Shown piece by piece: positions 54,238 through 63,240 of a stretch of DNA of 64,000 nucleotides. Within the stretch, counting starts at the first letter, position 1, and each line of letters starts with the position of its first letter. The notes beneath the pieces are model-generated. The model saw only the letters and a program-made list of their open reading frames with translations, had not been told where the DNA came from and did not search any database. Location of the stretch: contig JAUQXK010000116.1 of NCBI GenBank assembly GCA_030834695.1, positions 42,487 through 106,486 on the forward strand. The letters are read 5' to 3'. The position numbers and the translations under genes were made by a program. Source of the stretch: Desulfobacterales bacterium. GTDB lineage: Bacteria; Desulfobacterota; Desulfobacteria; Desulfobacterales; SpSt-501.

Positions 54238-54690
54238 ATGGAATTTCAGCCTCAATACTGGCACTGGGTGGTTTTCGGGATGCTCCTGATCATCGCCGAA
54301 CTCTTCGTCCCGAGCTTCACCATTTTCTGGTTCGGGCTGGCCGGCCTCATCGTCGGCGGCGTGCTCCTGGTCGCCCCCGCGACCACTTTCAAATGGCAGC
54401 TTTTTTTATGGGCGCTGGGCTCTGGCTGCATGACCTTTCTCTGGTTCAAATTGTTCAAGCCCCTCATGGCCGACCGCACCAAGGCCGGGATTTCGCGCGA
54501 GGCCCTCCTGGGGGAAATCGGCCAGGTGATCCGCGCCCCGGAAGAGGACCGGCGCGGAACGGTGCGTTTCACGACGCCGTTGCTCGGCGCCGAGGAGTGG
54601 CCGTTCATCTGCGAGCAAAAAGTAGCCGCCGGGGACCGGGTGGCCGTCGCAGACATATCCGGAAACACCCTGATTGTTACAAAACGCTGA
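54238..54690 (+). CDS. NfeD-like short membrane protein
   Basis: 150 residues. Two to three hydrophobic segments (about 8-70; WHWVVFGMLLIIAELFVPSF) are followed by a soluble OB-fold (about 90-150; LLGEIGQVIRA, GDRVAVADISGNTLIVTKR). Short NfeD proteins pair with slipins and stomatins in membrane quality control, as here. AGGA precedes ATG 54238. Confidence 0.9.
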   Translation: MEFQPQYWHWVVFGMLLIIAELFVPSFTIFWFGLAGLIVGGVLLVAPATTFKWQLFLWALGSGCMTFLWFKLFKPLMADRTKAGISREALLGEIGQVIRAPEEDRRGTVRFTTPLLGAEEWPFICEQKVAAGDRVAVADISGNTLIVTKR

Positions 54691-54761
54691 CCCCAGCGCC
54701 GATTGAATTTTTCGCCGAATCACCCCCTCAACCCGCCCGAAATTAAGGAAGGAGATCTCAC

Positions 54762-55613
54762 ATGCCCGAGATGGCCATCGTCATTGTCTTTGTGATTCTG
54801 GTGCTGATCACCATCACGCTGGGGGTGCGCATCGTGCCCCAGGGGAGCAAATACGTCGTTCAACGCCTCGGCAAGTACCACAAGACCCTGCTCCCGGGGT
54901 TGAACATCATCGTGCCTTACATCGACACGGTCGCCCACAAGGTCACCACCAAAGACATCGTGATGGACATCCCCTCCCAGGAGGTGATTACCCGTGACAA
55001 CGCGGTGCTGATCGTCAACGCCATCGCCTACATCAACATCGTTTCGCCGGAAAAAGCGGTCTACGGTGTCGAGAACTACATCCTCGCCATCCAGAACCTG
55101 GTCCAGACCTCGCTGCGCTCCATCGTGGGCGAGATGAACCTGGACGATGCCCTTTCCTCCCGGGACCATATCAAGGCCAAGCTGAAGACGGCCATATCGG
55201 ACGACATCGCCGACTGGGGCATCACGCTGAAGACCGTGGAGATCCAGGACATCAAACCATCGGAAACGATGCAGAAGGCCATGGAAGAGCAGGCGGCGGC
55301 GGAGCGCGCCCGACGCGCCATGGTGACCCGTGCCGACGGCCAGAAGGCTGCCGCCGTTCTGGAAGCAGAGGGCCGCTTCGAGGCCTCCAAGCGCGATGCC
55401 CAGGCCAAGGTGGTGCTCGCCGAGGGCACCCAGCGGGCCATCCAGAAGGTCACCGAGGCCATCCAGCAGAACGAGCTTCCGGTCGTCTACCTGCTGGGTG
55501 AAAAGTACGTAGAGGCGCTCAGCAGCATGTCCGCCTCGCAGAACGCGAAGGTGATCGTGATGCCGGCAGACCTACCAGCGGCCGTGCGGGGCATCATGAG
55601 CGGCCTGAAGTAG
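54762..55613 (+). CDS. SPFH-domain slipin/stomatin-like protein (QmcA type)
   Basis: 283 residues: an N-terminal membrane hairpin (about 4-23), an SPFH domain (VPQGSKYVVQRLGKYHKTLL, DIPSQEVITRDN, ISDDIADWGITL) and a coiled-coil tail rich in Ala/Glu/Arg (about 175-235). It forms large membrane assemblies with NfeD. AAGGAAGGAGA precedes the ATG, 71 nt after nfeD. Confidence 0.93.
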   Translation: MPEMAIVIVFVILVLITITLGVRIVPQGSKYVVQRLGKYHKTLLPGLNIIVPYIDTVAHKVTTKDIVMDIPSQEVITRDNAVLIVNAIAYINIVSPEKAVYGVENYILAIQNLVQTSLRSIVGEMNLDDALSSRDHIKAKLKTAISDDIADWGITLKTVEIQDIKPSETMQKAMEEQAAAERARRAMVTRADGQKAAAVLEAEGRFEASKRDAQAKVVLAEGTQRAIQKVTEAIQQNELPVVYLLGEKYVEALSSMSASQNAKVIVMPADLPAAVRGIMSGLK

Positions 55614-55636
55614 CGCCCATCCATAAACAGCGTCTT

Positions 55637-56131
55637 ATGGCGACCAGCGTTTTCATCAGGCCCCTCCAACGGCACCACGAGATCGAAGCCTGCGCGCGGA
55701 TGATGGCGGCCTCCGAGCCGTGGATCACGCTGCGGTTTGATTACGCGGCTTCGTTGCGGGCACTCGCAAGCCCTGGAAAAGAGATCCATCTGGCCGTCAG
55801 CGGCGGGGAAGTGACCGGTTTCATCATGCTGAACCTGAAAGGAGCCTTCGTCGGCTACCTTCAGTCGATCTGCGTGGCACCCGCATGCAGAGGTCAAGGC
55901 GTCGGCCGCCGGCTCGTCGCCTTTGCCGAGGAGCGGGTCTTCCGAGAATATCCCAACTTGTTCATCTGCGTTTCGTCTTTCAACCCCGGTGCCCAGCGGT
56001 TTTACCGGAACCGGGGCTACGAGGTGGTCGGGGAACTCAAGAACTTTCTCGTGGACGGCCACTCCGAAATCCTACTCAGAAAAACCATCGGTTCGCTGAC
56101 GGAGTTCCGCAAGAAACAGGCAACGGTCTGA
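55637..56131 (+). CDS. GNAT-family N-acetyltransferase
   Basis: 164 residues. Motif A of GNAT enzymes is QSICVAPACRGQGVGRRLVA (about 75-94); the later SSFNPGAQRFYRNRGYEVVG (about 113-132) is motif B. Its substrate is unknown. It lies 23 nt after the slipin gene and is probably cotranscribed. Confidence 0.87.
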   Translation: MATSVFIRPLQRHHEIEACARMMAASEPWITLRFDYAASLRALASPGKEIHLAVSGGEVTGFIMLNLKGAFVGYLQSICVAPACRGQGVGRRLVAFAEERVFREYPNLFICVSSFNPGAQRFYRNRGYEVVGELKNFLVDGHSEILLRKTIGSLTEFRKKQATV

Positions 56132-56146
56132 GGGCGGCCTCAAAGA

Positions 56147-56166
56147 GCCGGGCGCCGGCGCCCGGC
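56147..56166. repeat. Perfect GC-rich palindrome
   Basis: A 20-nt perfect palindrome (gccgggcgccggcgcccggc) after the GNAT gene. It could form a hairpin that helps end transcription, but there is no U run. The rest of the 205-nt gap before htrA shows no gene. Confidence 0.4.
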
Positions 56167-56336
56167 AACGCCTGCGGGGCTTTCCCAAAAATGATGAACC
56201 CGTAAAAAGCCCCTCCAAGATAACATTTTGATCATTTTCACGTCATCTTCCGGTGAGTTTCCGCGTTTATCATCCGGCATCGTCAGACGAAATGATCGCG
56301 TCGATAACGACTTAATCCTGTCAAGGAGGCAATCGG

Positions 56337-57791
56337 ATGAAAAACGGTTTGTTCAAAAAACTGGAAATGGGGATGGCCGCTGCACTTATGGCGATGTTTA
56401 TTTGGGGATTTGGTTTTAGCGCACCCTCCGAGGCCAAGGACACCGCAGCGTCCGACACGAAGTTCCAGATGGTACTTCCCAATTTTTCCGCGCTGGCCAA
56501 GCAGGTGCAGCCGGGCGTCGTCAATATCCGTACCGTTAAGACAACGAAAGAGGGCGGCCCGGTGTTTCGGCACTTTTTCGGAAACCCCTTCGGCAACCGC
56601 GACCCGTTCGGCAACCGGGATCCCTTCGGCGAGGGCGGCCCGGGGCGGGAGTTCAAGCAGCGCAGCCTGGGCTCCGGGTTTATCATCGACCGGGAAGGTT
56701 TCATCGCAACCAACAACCACGTGGTCGAAAACGCCGACCAGATCAAGGTCCGGCTGGCTGACGACCGCGAGTACGACGCTAAAGTCATCGGCCGCGACCC
56801 GAAGACCGATTTGGCCCTGATCCAGATTGAGGGCGCCAAGGACCTGTCGCCGCTCAAGATGGGGGATTCCGAAAAACTGGAGGTCGGCAGCTGGGTGCTC
56901 GCCGTCGGCAGCCCCTTCGGACTGGAGCAGACGGTCACCGCCGGCATCGTCAGCGCCAAAGGGCGCTTCATCGGGGCGGGTCCCTATGACGACTTCATCC
57001 AGACCGATGCCTCCATCAACCCCGGCAACAGCGGCGGGCCGCTCTTGAACATGAACGGCGAAGTCATCGGCATCAACACGGCCATCGTCGCCCAGGGGCA
57101 GGGCATCGGCTTTGCCATCCCCGTAAATCTGGCGCAGACCATCATCGCGCAGCTCAAGGAGCGCGGCAGCGTTACGCGGGGCTGGATGGGGGTCGGCATT
57201 CAGGATTTGACAGCGGAACTGGCACAGTACTACGGCATCAAGGACCAGAAGGGCGTGCTGGTGACCCAGGTCTTCCCAGGGGATCCGGCCGATAAGGCCG
57301 GCATCAAGACCAAGGATGTCATCACCGCGGTGGACGGTAAACCGGTCGGAACCAGCCGTGAGCTGTCTTCGGCCGTGGCCGGCATGCCGGTCGGCAAGGA
57401 GGTTCCGGTGAAGATCCTGCGCGACGGCAGGGAGCAGACGGTAAAAGTACAGCTGGCCGAGCGCAAGGATGCGGAGCCGACGGCCAAGGGTGCTGTGCCG
57501 GATGCCGATGAGTTGGGTATCCGCGCCGCGGACCTCAACCCGGAAGTCGCCCGCCGCTTCGGAATCGACGAGAGCGAAAAGGGTATACTGGTGGCGGCGG
57601 TGAAAGCCGGCAGCAAGGCCGACCAGGCCGGCTTGCAGCAGGGGGACATCGTAAAGGAGGTCAACCGGGTCGCGGTTCAGTCCGTCAACGAGCTGAACGC
57701 CGAGTTCGGGAAAGCCAAATCCGGGGATTCCGTCCCGTTCCTGGTCAAACGCGGCGCCACGGGCTTCACCGTCATTAAGGTCACCAAATAG
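56337..57791 (+). CDS. HtrA/DegP-family serine protease
   Basis: 484 residues: a signal peptide/anchor (about 14-34), a trypsin-like domain and two PDZ domains (about 270-370 and 385-480). The catalytic triad is visible in NNHVVEN (His), KTDLALIQ (Asp) and NPGNSGGPLLN (Ser, about 227). The LA loop contains a repeat, NRDPFG twice then EGGPG (about 84-103). It degrades or refolds envelope proteins in the periplasm. AGGAGG precedes the ATG. It ends at a strong terminator. Confidence 0.95.
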   Translation: MKNGLFKKLEMGMAAALMAMFIWGFGFSAPSEAKDTAASDTKFQMVLPNFSALAKQVQPGVVNIRTVKTTKEGGPVFRHFFGNPFGNRDPFGNRDPFGEGGPGREFKQRSLGSGFIIDREGFIATNNHVVENADQIKVRLADDREYDAKVIGRDPKTDLALIQIEGAKDLSPLKMGDSEKLEVGSWVLAVGSPFGLEQTVTAGIVSAKGRFIGAGPYDDFIQTDASINPGNSGGPLLNMNGEVIGINTAIVAQGQGIGFAIPVNLAQTIIAQLKERGSVTRGWMGVGIQDLTAELAQYYGIKDQKGVLVTQVFPGDPADKAGIKTKDVITAVDGKPVGTSRELSSAVAGMPVGKEVPVKILRDGREQTVKVQLAERKDAEPTAKGAVPDADELGIRAADLNPEVARRFGIDESEKGILVAAVKAGSKADQAGLQQGDIVKEVNRVAVQSVNELNAEFGKAKSGDSVPFLVKRGATGFTVIKVTK

Positions 57792-57804
57792 CGTTCCACA
57801 TCAG

Positions 57805-57837
57805 AGTGGGCGCGCCGCGAGCAACGGCGCGCCCACT
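57805..57837. terminator. Bidirectional terminator between htrA and dus
   Basis: A perfect 13-bp repeat AGTGGGCGCGCCG / CGGCGCGCCCACT with a 7-nt loop, between convergent genes. Confidence 0.75.
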
Positions 57838-57838
57838 C

Positions 57839-58810
57839 TTATCCCCGCCAATCCGGCCCTTCCCGGAAAAACCGTTCCACCGTTTCAAGGTAGTGCGGCA
57901 GCTTGAAGGTATGGTTGATCTCTTTTCCAAGCGCCTGCCCGTTCTTGAACGCGCCGGCGAAGTATTTCCAGAAACCCTTCATGCGATCCAGCAGGTGGCC
58001 CGGTCCGCAGAGTTTTTCCTGGTAGCGCGTGAAGAGGTCCTCGTAGAAGGACTTGAATTTCTCCACCCTGCCGGCGACGGAGTCCTCTCCGTTCTTGATG
58101 GCGGCCGGCAGGAAGGGGTTTGACAGCGCACCCCGGCCGATCATCCAGGCCGCAACGCGGGGGAAACGGTCTTCCAGTGCGAGGAACCCCCGCCGGTCGG
58201 CGATGTCGCCGTTGTAGATGATTTGGTGGCGGCTCTGGTCCATACAGGCTTGAAACGCGTCGAGGTCCGGTGCCCCGCCGTACATCTGGCGGGCGGTGCG
58301 CGGGTGGATGGTGATCGCGTTCAGGGGGTAGCGGTCGAGGATGGGCAGCAGCTTGAAGATTTCATCGGGACGGTTCCGGCCCAGGCGCATTTTAATGGAA
58401 AGCCGTCCGGGCAGGGCGCGCAGGGTTTTGTCGAGGAATTCGTCCACCTGTTCGGGGAACGGCAGCAGGCCTGAACCGCGGCGCTTTTTGGTCACCGGCC
58501 GGAACGGGCAGCCCAGGTTCCAGTTTACCTCTGCATAGCCCATCTCGAAGAGCCGCCGGGCGAGAAAGACAAAATCATCGGCGTTGTTGCCCAGGATCTG
58601 GGGTTCGATGGGCATGCGGGTGTTCTGATGCGGCAGGAGGTCCTGGACATGTCTTTCGGTGAGCCGGTCGGCGGCTACCGTGGCGACAAAAGGCGCCAGG
58701 GCACCGTCGAAGCCGTCGAAGTGCTCGGCAAAGGTGTTGCGAAAGACCGCATCGGTAAAGCCCTTCAGCGGAGCCAGAATCAGTCGAGGGGTTCGGCAAT
58801 TGGGAGACAT
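57839..58810 (-). CDS. tRNA-dihydrouridine synthase
   Basis: 323 residues from ATG 58810 (the longer frame lacks homology). A Dus-type TIM barrel with FMN: LILAPLKGFTDAVFR (about 11-25), PIEPQILG, the catalytic cysteine in NLGCPF (about 100), KMRLGRN, ITIHPRTARQMYGG (about 180) and NGDI. It reduces uridine to dihydrouridine in tRNA. The spacing to the following basic stretch (VTKKRRGSG) resembles the DusC subgroup. It is convergent with htrA. Confidence 0.9.
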   Translation of the reverse strand: MSPNCRTPRLILAPLKGFTDAVFRNTFAEHFDGFDGALAPFVATVAADRLTERHVQDLLPHQNTRMPIEPQILGNNADDFVFLARRLFEMGYAEVNWNLGCPFRPVTKKRRGSGLLPFPEQVDEFLDKTLRALPGRLSIKMRLGRNRPDEIFKLLPILDRYPLNAITIHPRTARQMYGGAPDLDAFQACMDQSRHQIIYNGDIADRRGFLALEDRFPRVAAWMIGRGALSNPFLPAAIKNGEDSVAGRVEKFKSFYEDLFTRYQEKLCGPGHLLDRMKGFWKYFAGAFKNGQALGKEINHTFKLPHYLETVERFFREGPDWRG

Positions 58811-58889
58811 ATCGCAACTATAGCGGCGGGAATGCGCCAAGTAAAGCCGTCCGAAAAGGCATGGTTTGCGCCCGGATGGGAAATGCAGT

Positions 58890-60308
58890 ATGAGTCGCTG
58901 CAATATGGATTCAGCCCGCACTCAGCAGGAAGCGGAGGACAAGGCCCAACGCTGGTCGGCTCTGCTCGTGGCCGCTTTGAGCTCCTTCCTGACCCCCTTC
59001 ATGCTTTCCTCCGTCAACCTCGCTCTGCCCGCCATCGGCGACCATTTCAAGGCGGATGCGGTGCTGCTGAGCTGGGTGGCGACCGCCTACCTGGTGGCCG
59101 CCGCCGTAGCCTTGGTTCCTGTCGGCAAACTGGCCGACATCCACGGACGCAAGAAAGTCTTCATTTGGGGCATGGTTCTTTTCACCCTGACCTCTCTTCT
59201 TTCGGGGCTGGCCTGGTCGGCAGCGGCGCTGATCGTCTTCCGGGTGGCCCAGGGGGTAGGGGTTGCCATGATCTTTGCCACGGGGATTGCGATCGTGACT
59301 TCGGTATTTCCGCTGGCCGAGCGCGGCCGGGTGCTCGGCATCACCGTGGCCGCCGTCTACTCCGGGCTGGCCTGCGGTCCGTTTGCCGGCGGCTGGCTGA
59401 CCGAGACGTTTTCCTGGCGCAGCGTATTTTTGTTCCCGGCCCCTCTCGGCCTCGGGCTGGTTCTGGTTGCATTCTGGAAGCTCAAGGGGGAATGGACCGG
59501 TGCCCGCGGGGAGCGCCTTGACATCGCCGGGTCGGCTATCTACGCTCTTGCCGTCATCGCGCTCATGTGCGGGATATCCGTCCTGCCGGACTGGCGGGGC
59601 GGTCTTCTGGTGGTTGCCGGCTTCGGCGGACTGGCGGGATTCGTCTGGTGGGAATTGCGGGTGCCGCAGCCGGTGTTCGAAGTGCGGCTCTTCCGGCTGA
59701 ATCGGGTGTTTGCCTTTTCCTGCCTGGCGGCGCTCATCCACTACGGTGCCACGTTCGGAGTGACCTTTCTGATGAGCCTGTTCCTGCAGTACATTAATAA
59801 CCTTTCGCCGCAGCAGGCCGGACTCGTTCTGATCGCCCAGCCGGTGGTGATGGCCTTGTTCTCGCCCTTTGCCGGCAAGCTCTCGGACCGCCTCGAACCG
59901 CGTTTGCTGGCGTCAGCGGGAATGGGCATCACGGCACTGGCCCTGCTGCTGCTGACTCGCATCGGCGCCGACACCCGCCTATGGATCATCGTCGCCTGCC
60001 TCACGATCCTGGGGTTCGGCTTTGCCCTGTTTTCGTCGCCCAATATGAATGCCATCATGAGTTCGGTGGAGAAGCGCTACTACGGGGTTGCCTCCGGATC
60101 GGTCGCCACCATGCGGCTGCTGGGGCAGATGCTGTCCCTGGGGATCGTGACACTCATGTTCGCGCTTCTGATCGGCCGGGCGCAGATCACTCCGGAACTG
60201 CACCCGGCCTTTCTCCTCAGCGTGCGCTATGCGCTGCTCGTCTTTTTCGGACTATGCCTGAGCGGGATCTATTTCTCTTTTTCGCGCGGAAAACTGCGCG
60301 AAAAATAA
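58890..60308 (+). CDS. MFS transporter, DHA2 (14-TM) drug-exporter type
   Basis: 472 residues with about 14 hydrophobic segments. LADIHGRKKVFIWG (about 84) is MFS motif A and the GVAMIFATGIAIV-GPFAGGWL pair (about 134-180) is the exporter motif C region. The EmrB/QacA-type substrate range cannot be predicted. Starts at 58890 or 58905 are possible. It is divergent from dus and ends in a terminator. Confidence 0.9.
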   Translation: MSRCNMDSARTQQEAEDKAQRWSALLVAALSSFLTPFMLSSVNLALPAIGDHFKADAVLLSWVATAYLVAAAVALVPVGKLADIHGRKKVFIWGMVLFTLTSLLSGLAWSAAALIVFRVAQGVGVAMIFATGIAIVTSVFPLAERGRVLGITVAAVYSGLACGPFAGGWLTETFSWRSVFLFPAPLGLGLVLVAFWKLKGEWTGARGERLDIAGSAIYALAVIALMCGISVLPDWRGGLLVVAGFGGLAGFVWWELRVPQPVFEVRLFRLNRVFAFSCLAALIHYGATFGVTFLMSLFLQYINNLSPQQAGLVLIAQPVVMALFSPFAGKLSDRLEPRLLASAGMGITALALLLLTRIGADTRLWIIVACLTILGFGFALFSSPNMNAIMSSVEKRYYGVASGSVATMRLLGQMLSLGIVTLMFALLIGRAQITPELHPAFLLSVRYALLVFFGLCLSGIYFSFSRGKLREK

Positions 60309-60339
60309 ACGGCCAGCCCTTCTCAGGCTGGACGTTTAT
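60305..60339. terminator. Intrinsic terminator after the MFS gene
   Basis: 14-nt arms ATAAACGGCCAGCC / GGCTGGACGTTTAT with one mismatch and a 7-nt loop. It serves both the MFS gene and the convergent HD-domain gene. Confidence 0.7.
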
Positions 60340-60340
60340 C

Positions 60341-60925
60341 TCACAAGGCAGGAGTTCCTTTGAGGCCGATGTCTTCAGCCACCTCGCGCATCCCCAGGAT
60401 GGTTTCGGTGATGAGGGCGGGGAGGTCCATGCCGAGCATGGCGGCGCCCTTTTCGATGATGGAGCGGTCCACCCCGGCGGCGAAGCGCTTGTCCTTCCAT
60501 TTCTTCTTGACCGATGATGCCTCCATGTCCAGAACGCTTTTGGACGGGCGCACCAGGGCCGAGGTCGTGACCAGACCGGTCAACTCATCGATGGCAAAGA
60601 GCACTTTTTCCATTTCGCTTTCTGGCTTGACGTCCGAGCAGATGCCCCAGCCGTGGCTGACCACGGCCCGGATGTACTCCTCCGGCCAGCGGCGTTCCCG
60701 TAGGATTTCCTCGGTTTTGCGGCAGTGCTGGTCCGGAAACTTTTCGTAGTCCAGGTCGTGCACCAGGCCGACGATCCCCCATTTCTCCTCGTCCTGGCCG
60801 CGCTGGCGGGCGAAGCGGCGCATCACCGCCTCCACGGCCAAGGCGTGCTTGATCAGGCTTTCGCTCTGGTTGAATTCCTTGAGCAGCGCCAGCGCTGCCT
60901 CGCGGGTCGGGGTATGCGAATCCAT
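60341..60925 (-). CDS. HD-domain protein, putative metal-dependent phosphohydrolase
   Basis: 194 residues from ATG 60925, behind GGAGG. HD-fold ligands are present: His in LIKHALAVE (about 26), HD in GLVHDLDYEKFP (about 53-64) and the later His in AVVSHGW (about 88). Family members of this layout (HDIG-type) are often annotated as hydrolases of nucleotides. The leader contains a perfect terminator-like hairpin just upstream of the Shine-Dalgarno. Confidence 0.82.
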   Translation of the reverse strand: MDSHTPTREAALALLKEFNQSESLIKHALAVEAVMRRFARQRGQDEEKWGIVGLVHDLDYEKFPDQHCRKTEEILRERRWPEEYIRAVVSHGWGICSDVKPESEMEKVLFAIDELTGLVTTSALVRPSKSVLDMEASSVKKKWKDKRFAAGVDRSIIEKGAAMLGMDLPALITETILGMREVAEDIGLKGTPAL

Positions 60926-60936
60926 CGGTCCTCCAG

Positions 60937-60967
60937 TTAAAAAGCCGTTTTGCAAACGGCTTTTTAA
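60937..60967. terminator. Terminator-like hairpin in the leader of the HD-domain gene
   Basis: A perfect 14-bp inverted repeat TTAAAAAGCCGTTT-TGC-AAACGGCTTTTTAA followed on the minus-strand transcript by ACTGGAGG and the start codon 12 nt away. In this position it could act as an attenuator or sequester the ribosome-binding site. Confidence 0.6.
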
Positions 60968-61112
60968 AATTGTAAATTTTCTTCCGTATGACCCTAAGCC
61001 ACGGGGGAAGACTTTGTCAAGGATCCGCGATCGTCTTTGCTCTTGATCCTTCGGCCGCGGCCGGTTATTCTCCGACCTCAAATCATTTCAACGAGGTGAA
61101 CCAGGAGGACGA

Positions 61113-61910
61113 ATGACCAACGCGAAAAAACCGGATTTTGAGGACCTGGTCGGGTTCGGCATGGACTTTATCCATCAGGCCGGCGAGAAGGCCATGGTGT
61201 TTTACGGCAAGGGCCGCCCACAGGTGAAGTTCGATCAGACGGTGGTGACTGAGGCCGAAATCCAGCTGACCGAATTTTTTCAAGCCCAGCTGCATCATAA
61301 ATTCCCTGAACACAAGCTATTCAGCTACGACGAAGTGAACCAGGAGTATTCGCACGAGGGCAAGCGCTATCTCTGGGCCTTCGACCCCCTGGAGGGGGTG
61401 GCGAACTTCCAGGCCGGGATCCCCATATGGGGGCTCTCACTGGCGCTGCTCGAGAATTTCTGGCCGGTTTTCGGCGTCTTTTTCATGCCGGTCACCGGCG
61501 ATCTGTTCCATGCCCGGGCCGGATGCTGCGCCTACTGGGGCCGGCGCGAGATCCAGATCCCGGCCAGCGAGGGCATCAACGACGAGAGCCTGCTCTTGAC
61601 CTACTCGCGCTTCCATCAGCACTATCGTTCCACCTTCCCCGGCAAGATCCGTTCGCTCGGCTGCACCTCCGCCCACATCTGTTACGTGGCCATGGGCCGG
61701 GCCGATGCGGCGCTCGTCGCCAACGAGACCTTCCAGGGACTGGCCGCGGCGCGCGTGATCGTGGAGGCCGCCGGCGCCAAGTTCTCCAAGATCGACGGGA
61801 CGGAGTTCTACCTCAACGAATACCTGGACGGCCAGAAAATCGACGACCACCTGCTGGTGGCCGCGGCCGACAACCTGGAGCAGGTGCGGGAGTGCCTGCA
61901 GCCGTTGTAA
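61113..61910 (+). CDS. Inositol monophosphatase-fold protein with altered active site
   Basis: 265 residues. The fold is recognisable from VVTEAEIQLTEFFQ, the metal motif LWAFDPLEGVANFQAGIPIW (about 88-107) and the GLAAARVIVEAAGAKF segment. In active enzymes the motif reads DPxDGTxNF; here Asp is Glu and the catalytic Thr is Val. The second metal motif WDxAA reads FQGLAA, so another ligand is missing. It may be inactive on inositol phosphate or have changed substrate. GGAGGACGA precedes the ATG. Confidence 0.78.
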   Translation: MTNAKKPDFEDLVGFGMDFIHQAGEKAMVFYGKGRPQVKFDQTVVTEAEIQLTEFFQAQLHHKFPEHKLFSYDEVNQEYSHEGKRYLWAFDPLEGVANFQAGIPIWGLSLALLENFWPVFGVFFMPVTGDLFHARAGCCAYWGRREIQIPASEGINDESLLLTYSRFHQHYRSTFPGKIRSLGCTSAHICYVAMGRADAALVANETFQGLAAARVIVEAAGAKFSKIDGTEFYLNEYLDGQKIDDHLLVAAADNLEQVRECLQPL

Positions 61911-62009
61911 TCCGAAGTTCTGAAACTACTTCGGCCCAGAATCGAGCAAGCAGTACGAATCGATCAAAAAATGGGGTCACGGCGCCAGCGCCGCGGCCCT
62001 ATTTTTTTG

Positions 62010-62048
62010 TTGACAAAATTCATCCAATCATTGGATGATTGGATGAAT
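62010..62048 (+). promoter_or_regulatory. Promoter with palindromic operator before the TRAP transporter
   Basis: TTGACA (62010-62015) is followed at once by a 31-nt inverted repeat (62018-62048; arms ATTCATCCAATCAT / ATGATTGGATGAAT). It holds one CATCCAAT and two tandem ATTGGATG units covering the -10 region. A repressor bound there would block the promoter. The rest of 61911-62141 shows no gene. Confidence 0.6.
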
Positions 62049-62141
62049 TTTGATTCCAGGCAAACGCTGCGGCCGTCTTTGGCTGCTTCCGGCCGGGGCC
62101 GCATCGAACACCAACCAACCACACACAAGGAGGGAAGTTCG

Positions 62142-63185
62142 ATGAGCACGAAGAGATTGTCTGCAAAACGCTTCATCGTCAGCGCCGTCGTCCTGATGGT
62201 CGCCGTGGCCCTGGCGGCCCCGGCGTGGGCCCAGCCGGCGCCCATCAAGTGGAAAGCCCAGACCCTGTGGAACGCCCAGGAGCGGCCGCAGAAGACCTTC
62301 GAGGATTTCTGCAAGCGCGTGAAGGTCCTCACCAACGGCCGGCTGGAGATCGAACCCTTTCCGGCCGGCGCCATCGTGCCGACCAACGAGACCCTGACCG
62401 CCCTGCAGGGCAACGTGCTGCAGGCGATCCATGTATGGCCGGGCTACTTCAGCGGCCGCAACCCCGCCTTCGCGGCTCTATCTGACTTCATCTTTGCTTA
62501 CGAGCAGCCCTGGGAGCTGGATGCCTTCATGCACTACAAGGGCGGTCTCGAGATGCTGCGCGAGCTTTACAAGCCCTTCGGGGCTTACACCGTCGGCGTC
62601 ATGTGCTGGGGGGTCGAGTCCTGGCCGTCCAAGAAGCCCATCCGCAACATGGACGACTTCAAGGGCCTCAAGATCCGCGAACCCCAGGGCATGGAAGCCG
62701 AGTTCATGGCCAAGGCCGGGGCGTCGGTGGTCGTGCTGCCTGGAACTGAGGTTTTCTCGGCGATGGACAAGGGCGTCATAGATGCCACCAACTGGGGCAC
62801 CGCCTCCATCAACGACAAGACCGGTATCCACCAGGTAGCCCCCTTTTTCACCTACCCGGGATTCCACTCCATGCCCGTCGGCGATTTCACGGTGCGCCAG
62901 GCCGACTGGGACAAGCTGCCCGCGGACATCAAGGAGATCCTGACCACAGCCTGCCGCGAATGGGCTTGGGACACCATCGAGAAGGTGGCCATGGACGACG
63001 CCAAGCTGGTTTCCGAGGCCAAGTCCAAGGGTATGACTCCGATTGCCTGGGCGCCCGAAGACCGAGCCAAGGCCCGCAAGATCGCTCAGGATATCTGGCA
63101 GGGCTGGAAGTCCAGGAACGAGCAGACCAAGCGCGCCATTGAACTGCAGGAAGCCTGGCTGCGGGAACTCGGCCGCATCCAGTAA
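62142..63185 (+). CDS. dctP: TRAP transporter substrate-binding protein, DctP family
   Basis: 347 residues with a Sec signal peptide ending at about PAWA (30). The mature part has KWKAQTLWNAQERPQKTFED, GRLEIEPFPAGAIVPTNETL and the ligand-arginine region KGLKIREPQGMEAEFMAKAG (about 175-195). The W/E-rich VGVMCWGVESWPSKKPI region resembles TRAP proteins for 2-oxo or aromatic-type carboxylates; the ligand is not certain. AAGGAGGG precedes the ATG. Confidence 0.92.
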   Translation: MSTKRLSAKRFIVSAVVLMVAVALAAPAWAQPAPIKWKAQTLWNAQERPQKTFEDFCKRVKVLTNGRLEIEPFPAGAIVPTNETLTALQGNVLQAIHVWPGYFSGRNPAFAALSDFIFAYEQPWELDAFMHYKGGLEMLRELYKPFGAYTVGVMCWGVESWPSKKPIRNMDDFKGLKIREPQGMEAEFMAKAGASVVVLPGTEVFSAMDKGVIDATNWGTASINDKTGIHQVAPFFTYPGFHSMPVGDFTVRQADWDKLPADIKEILTTACREWAWDTIEKVAMDDAKLVSEAKSKGMTPIAWAPEDRAKARKIAQDIWQGWKSRNEQTKRAIELQEAWLRELGRIQ

Positions 63186-63240
63186 TGTGGCACCCCGGGA
63201 GGGGGCGCGAGCCCTCTCCCCTTTTATCAAGGAAACAGCC

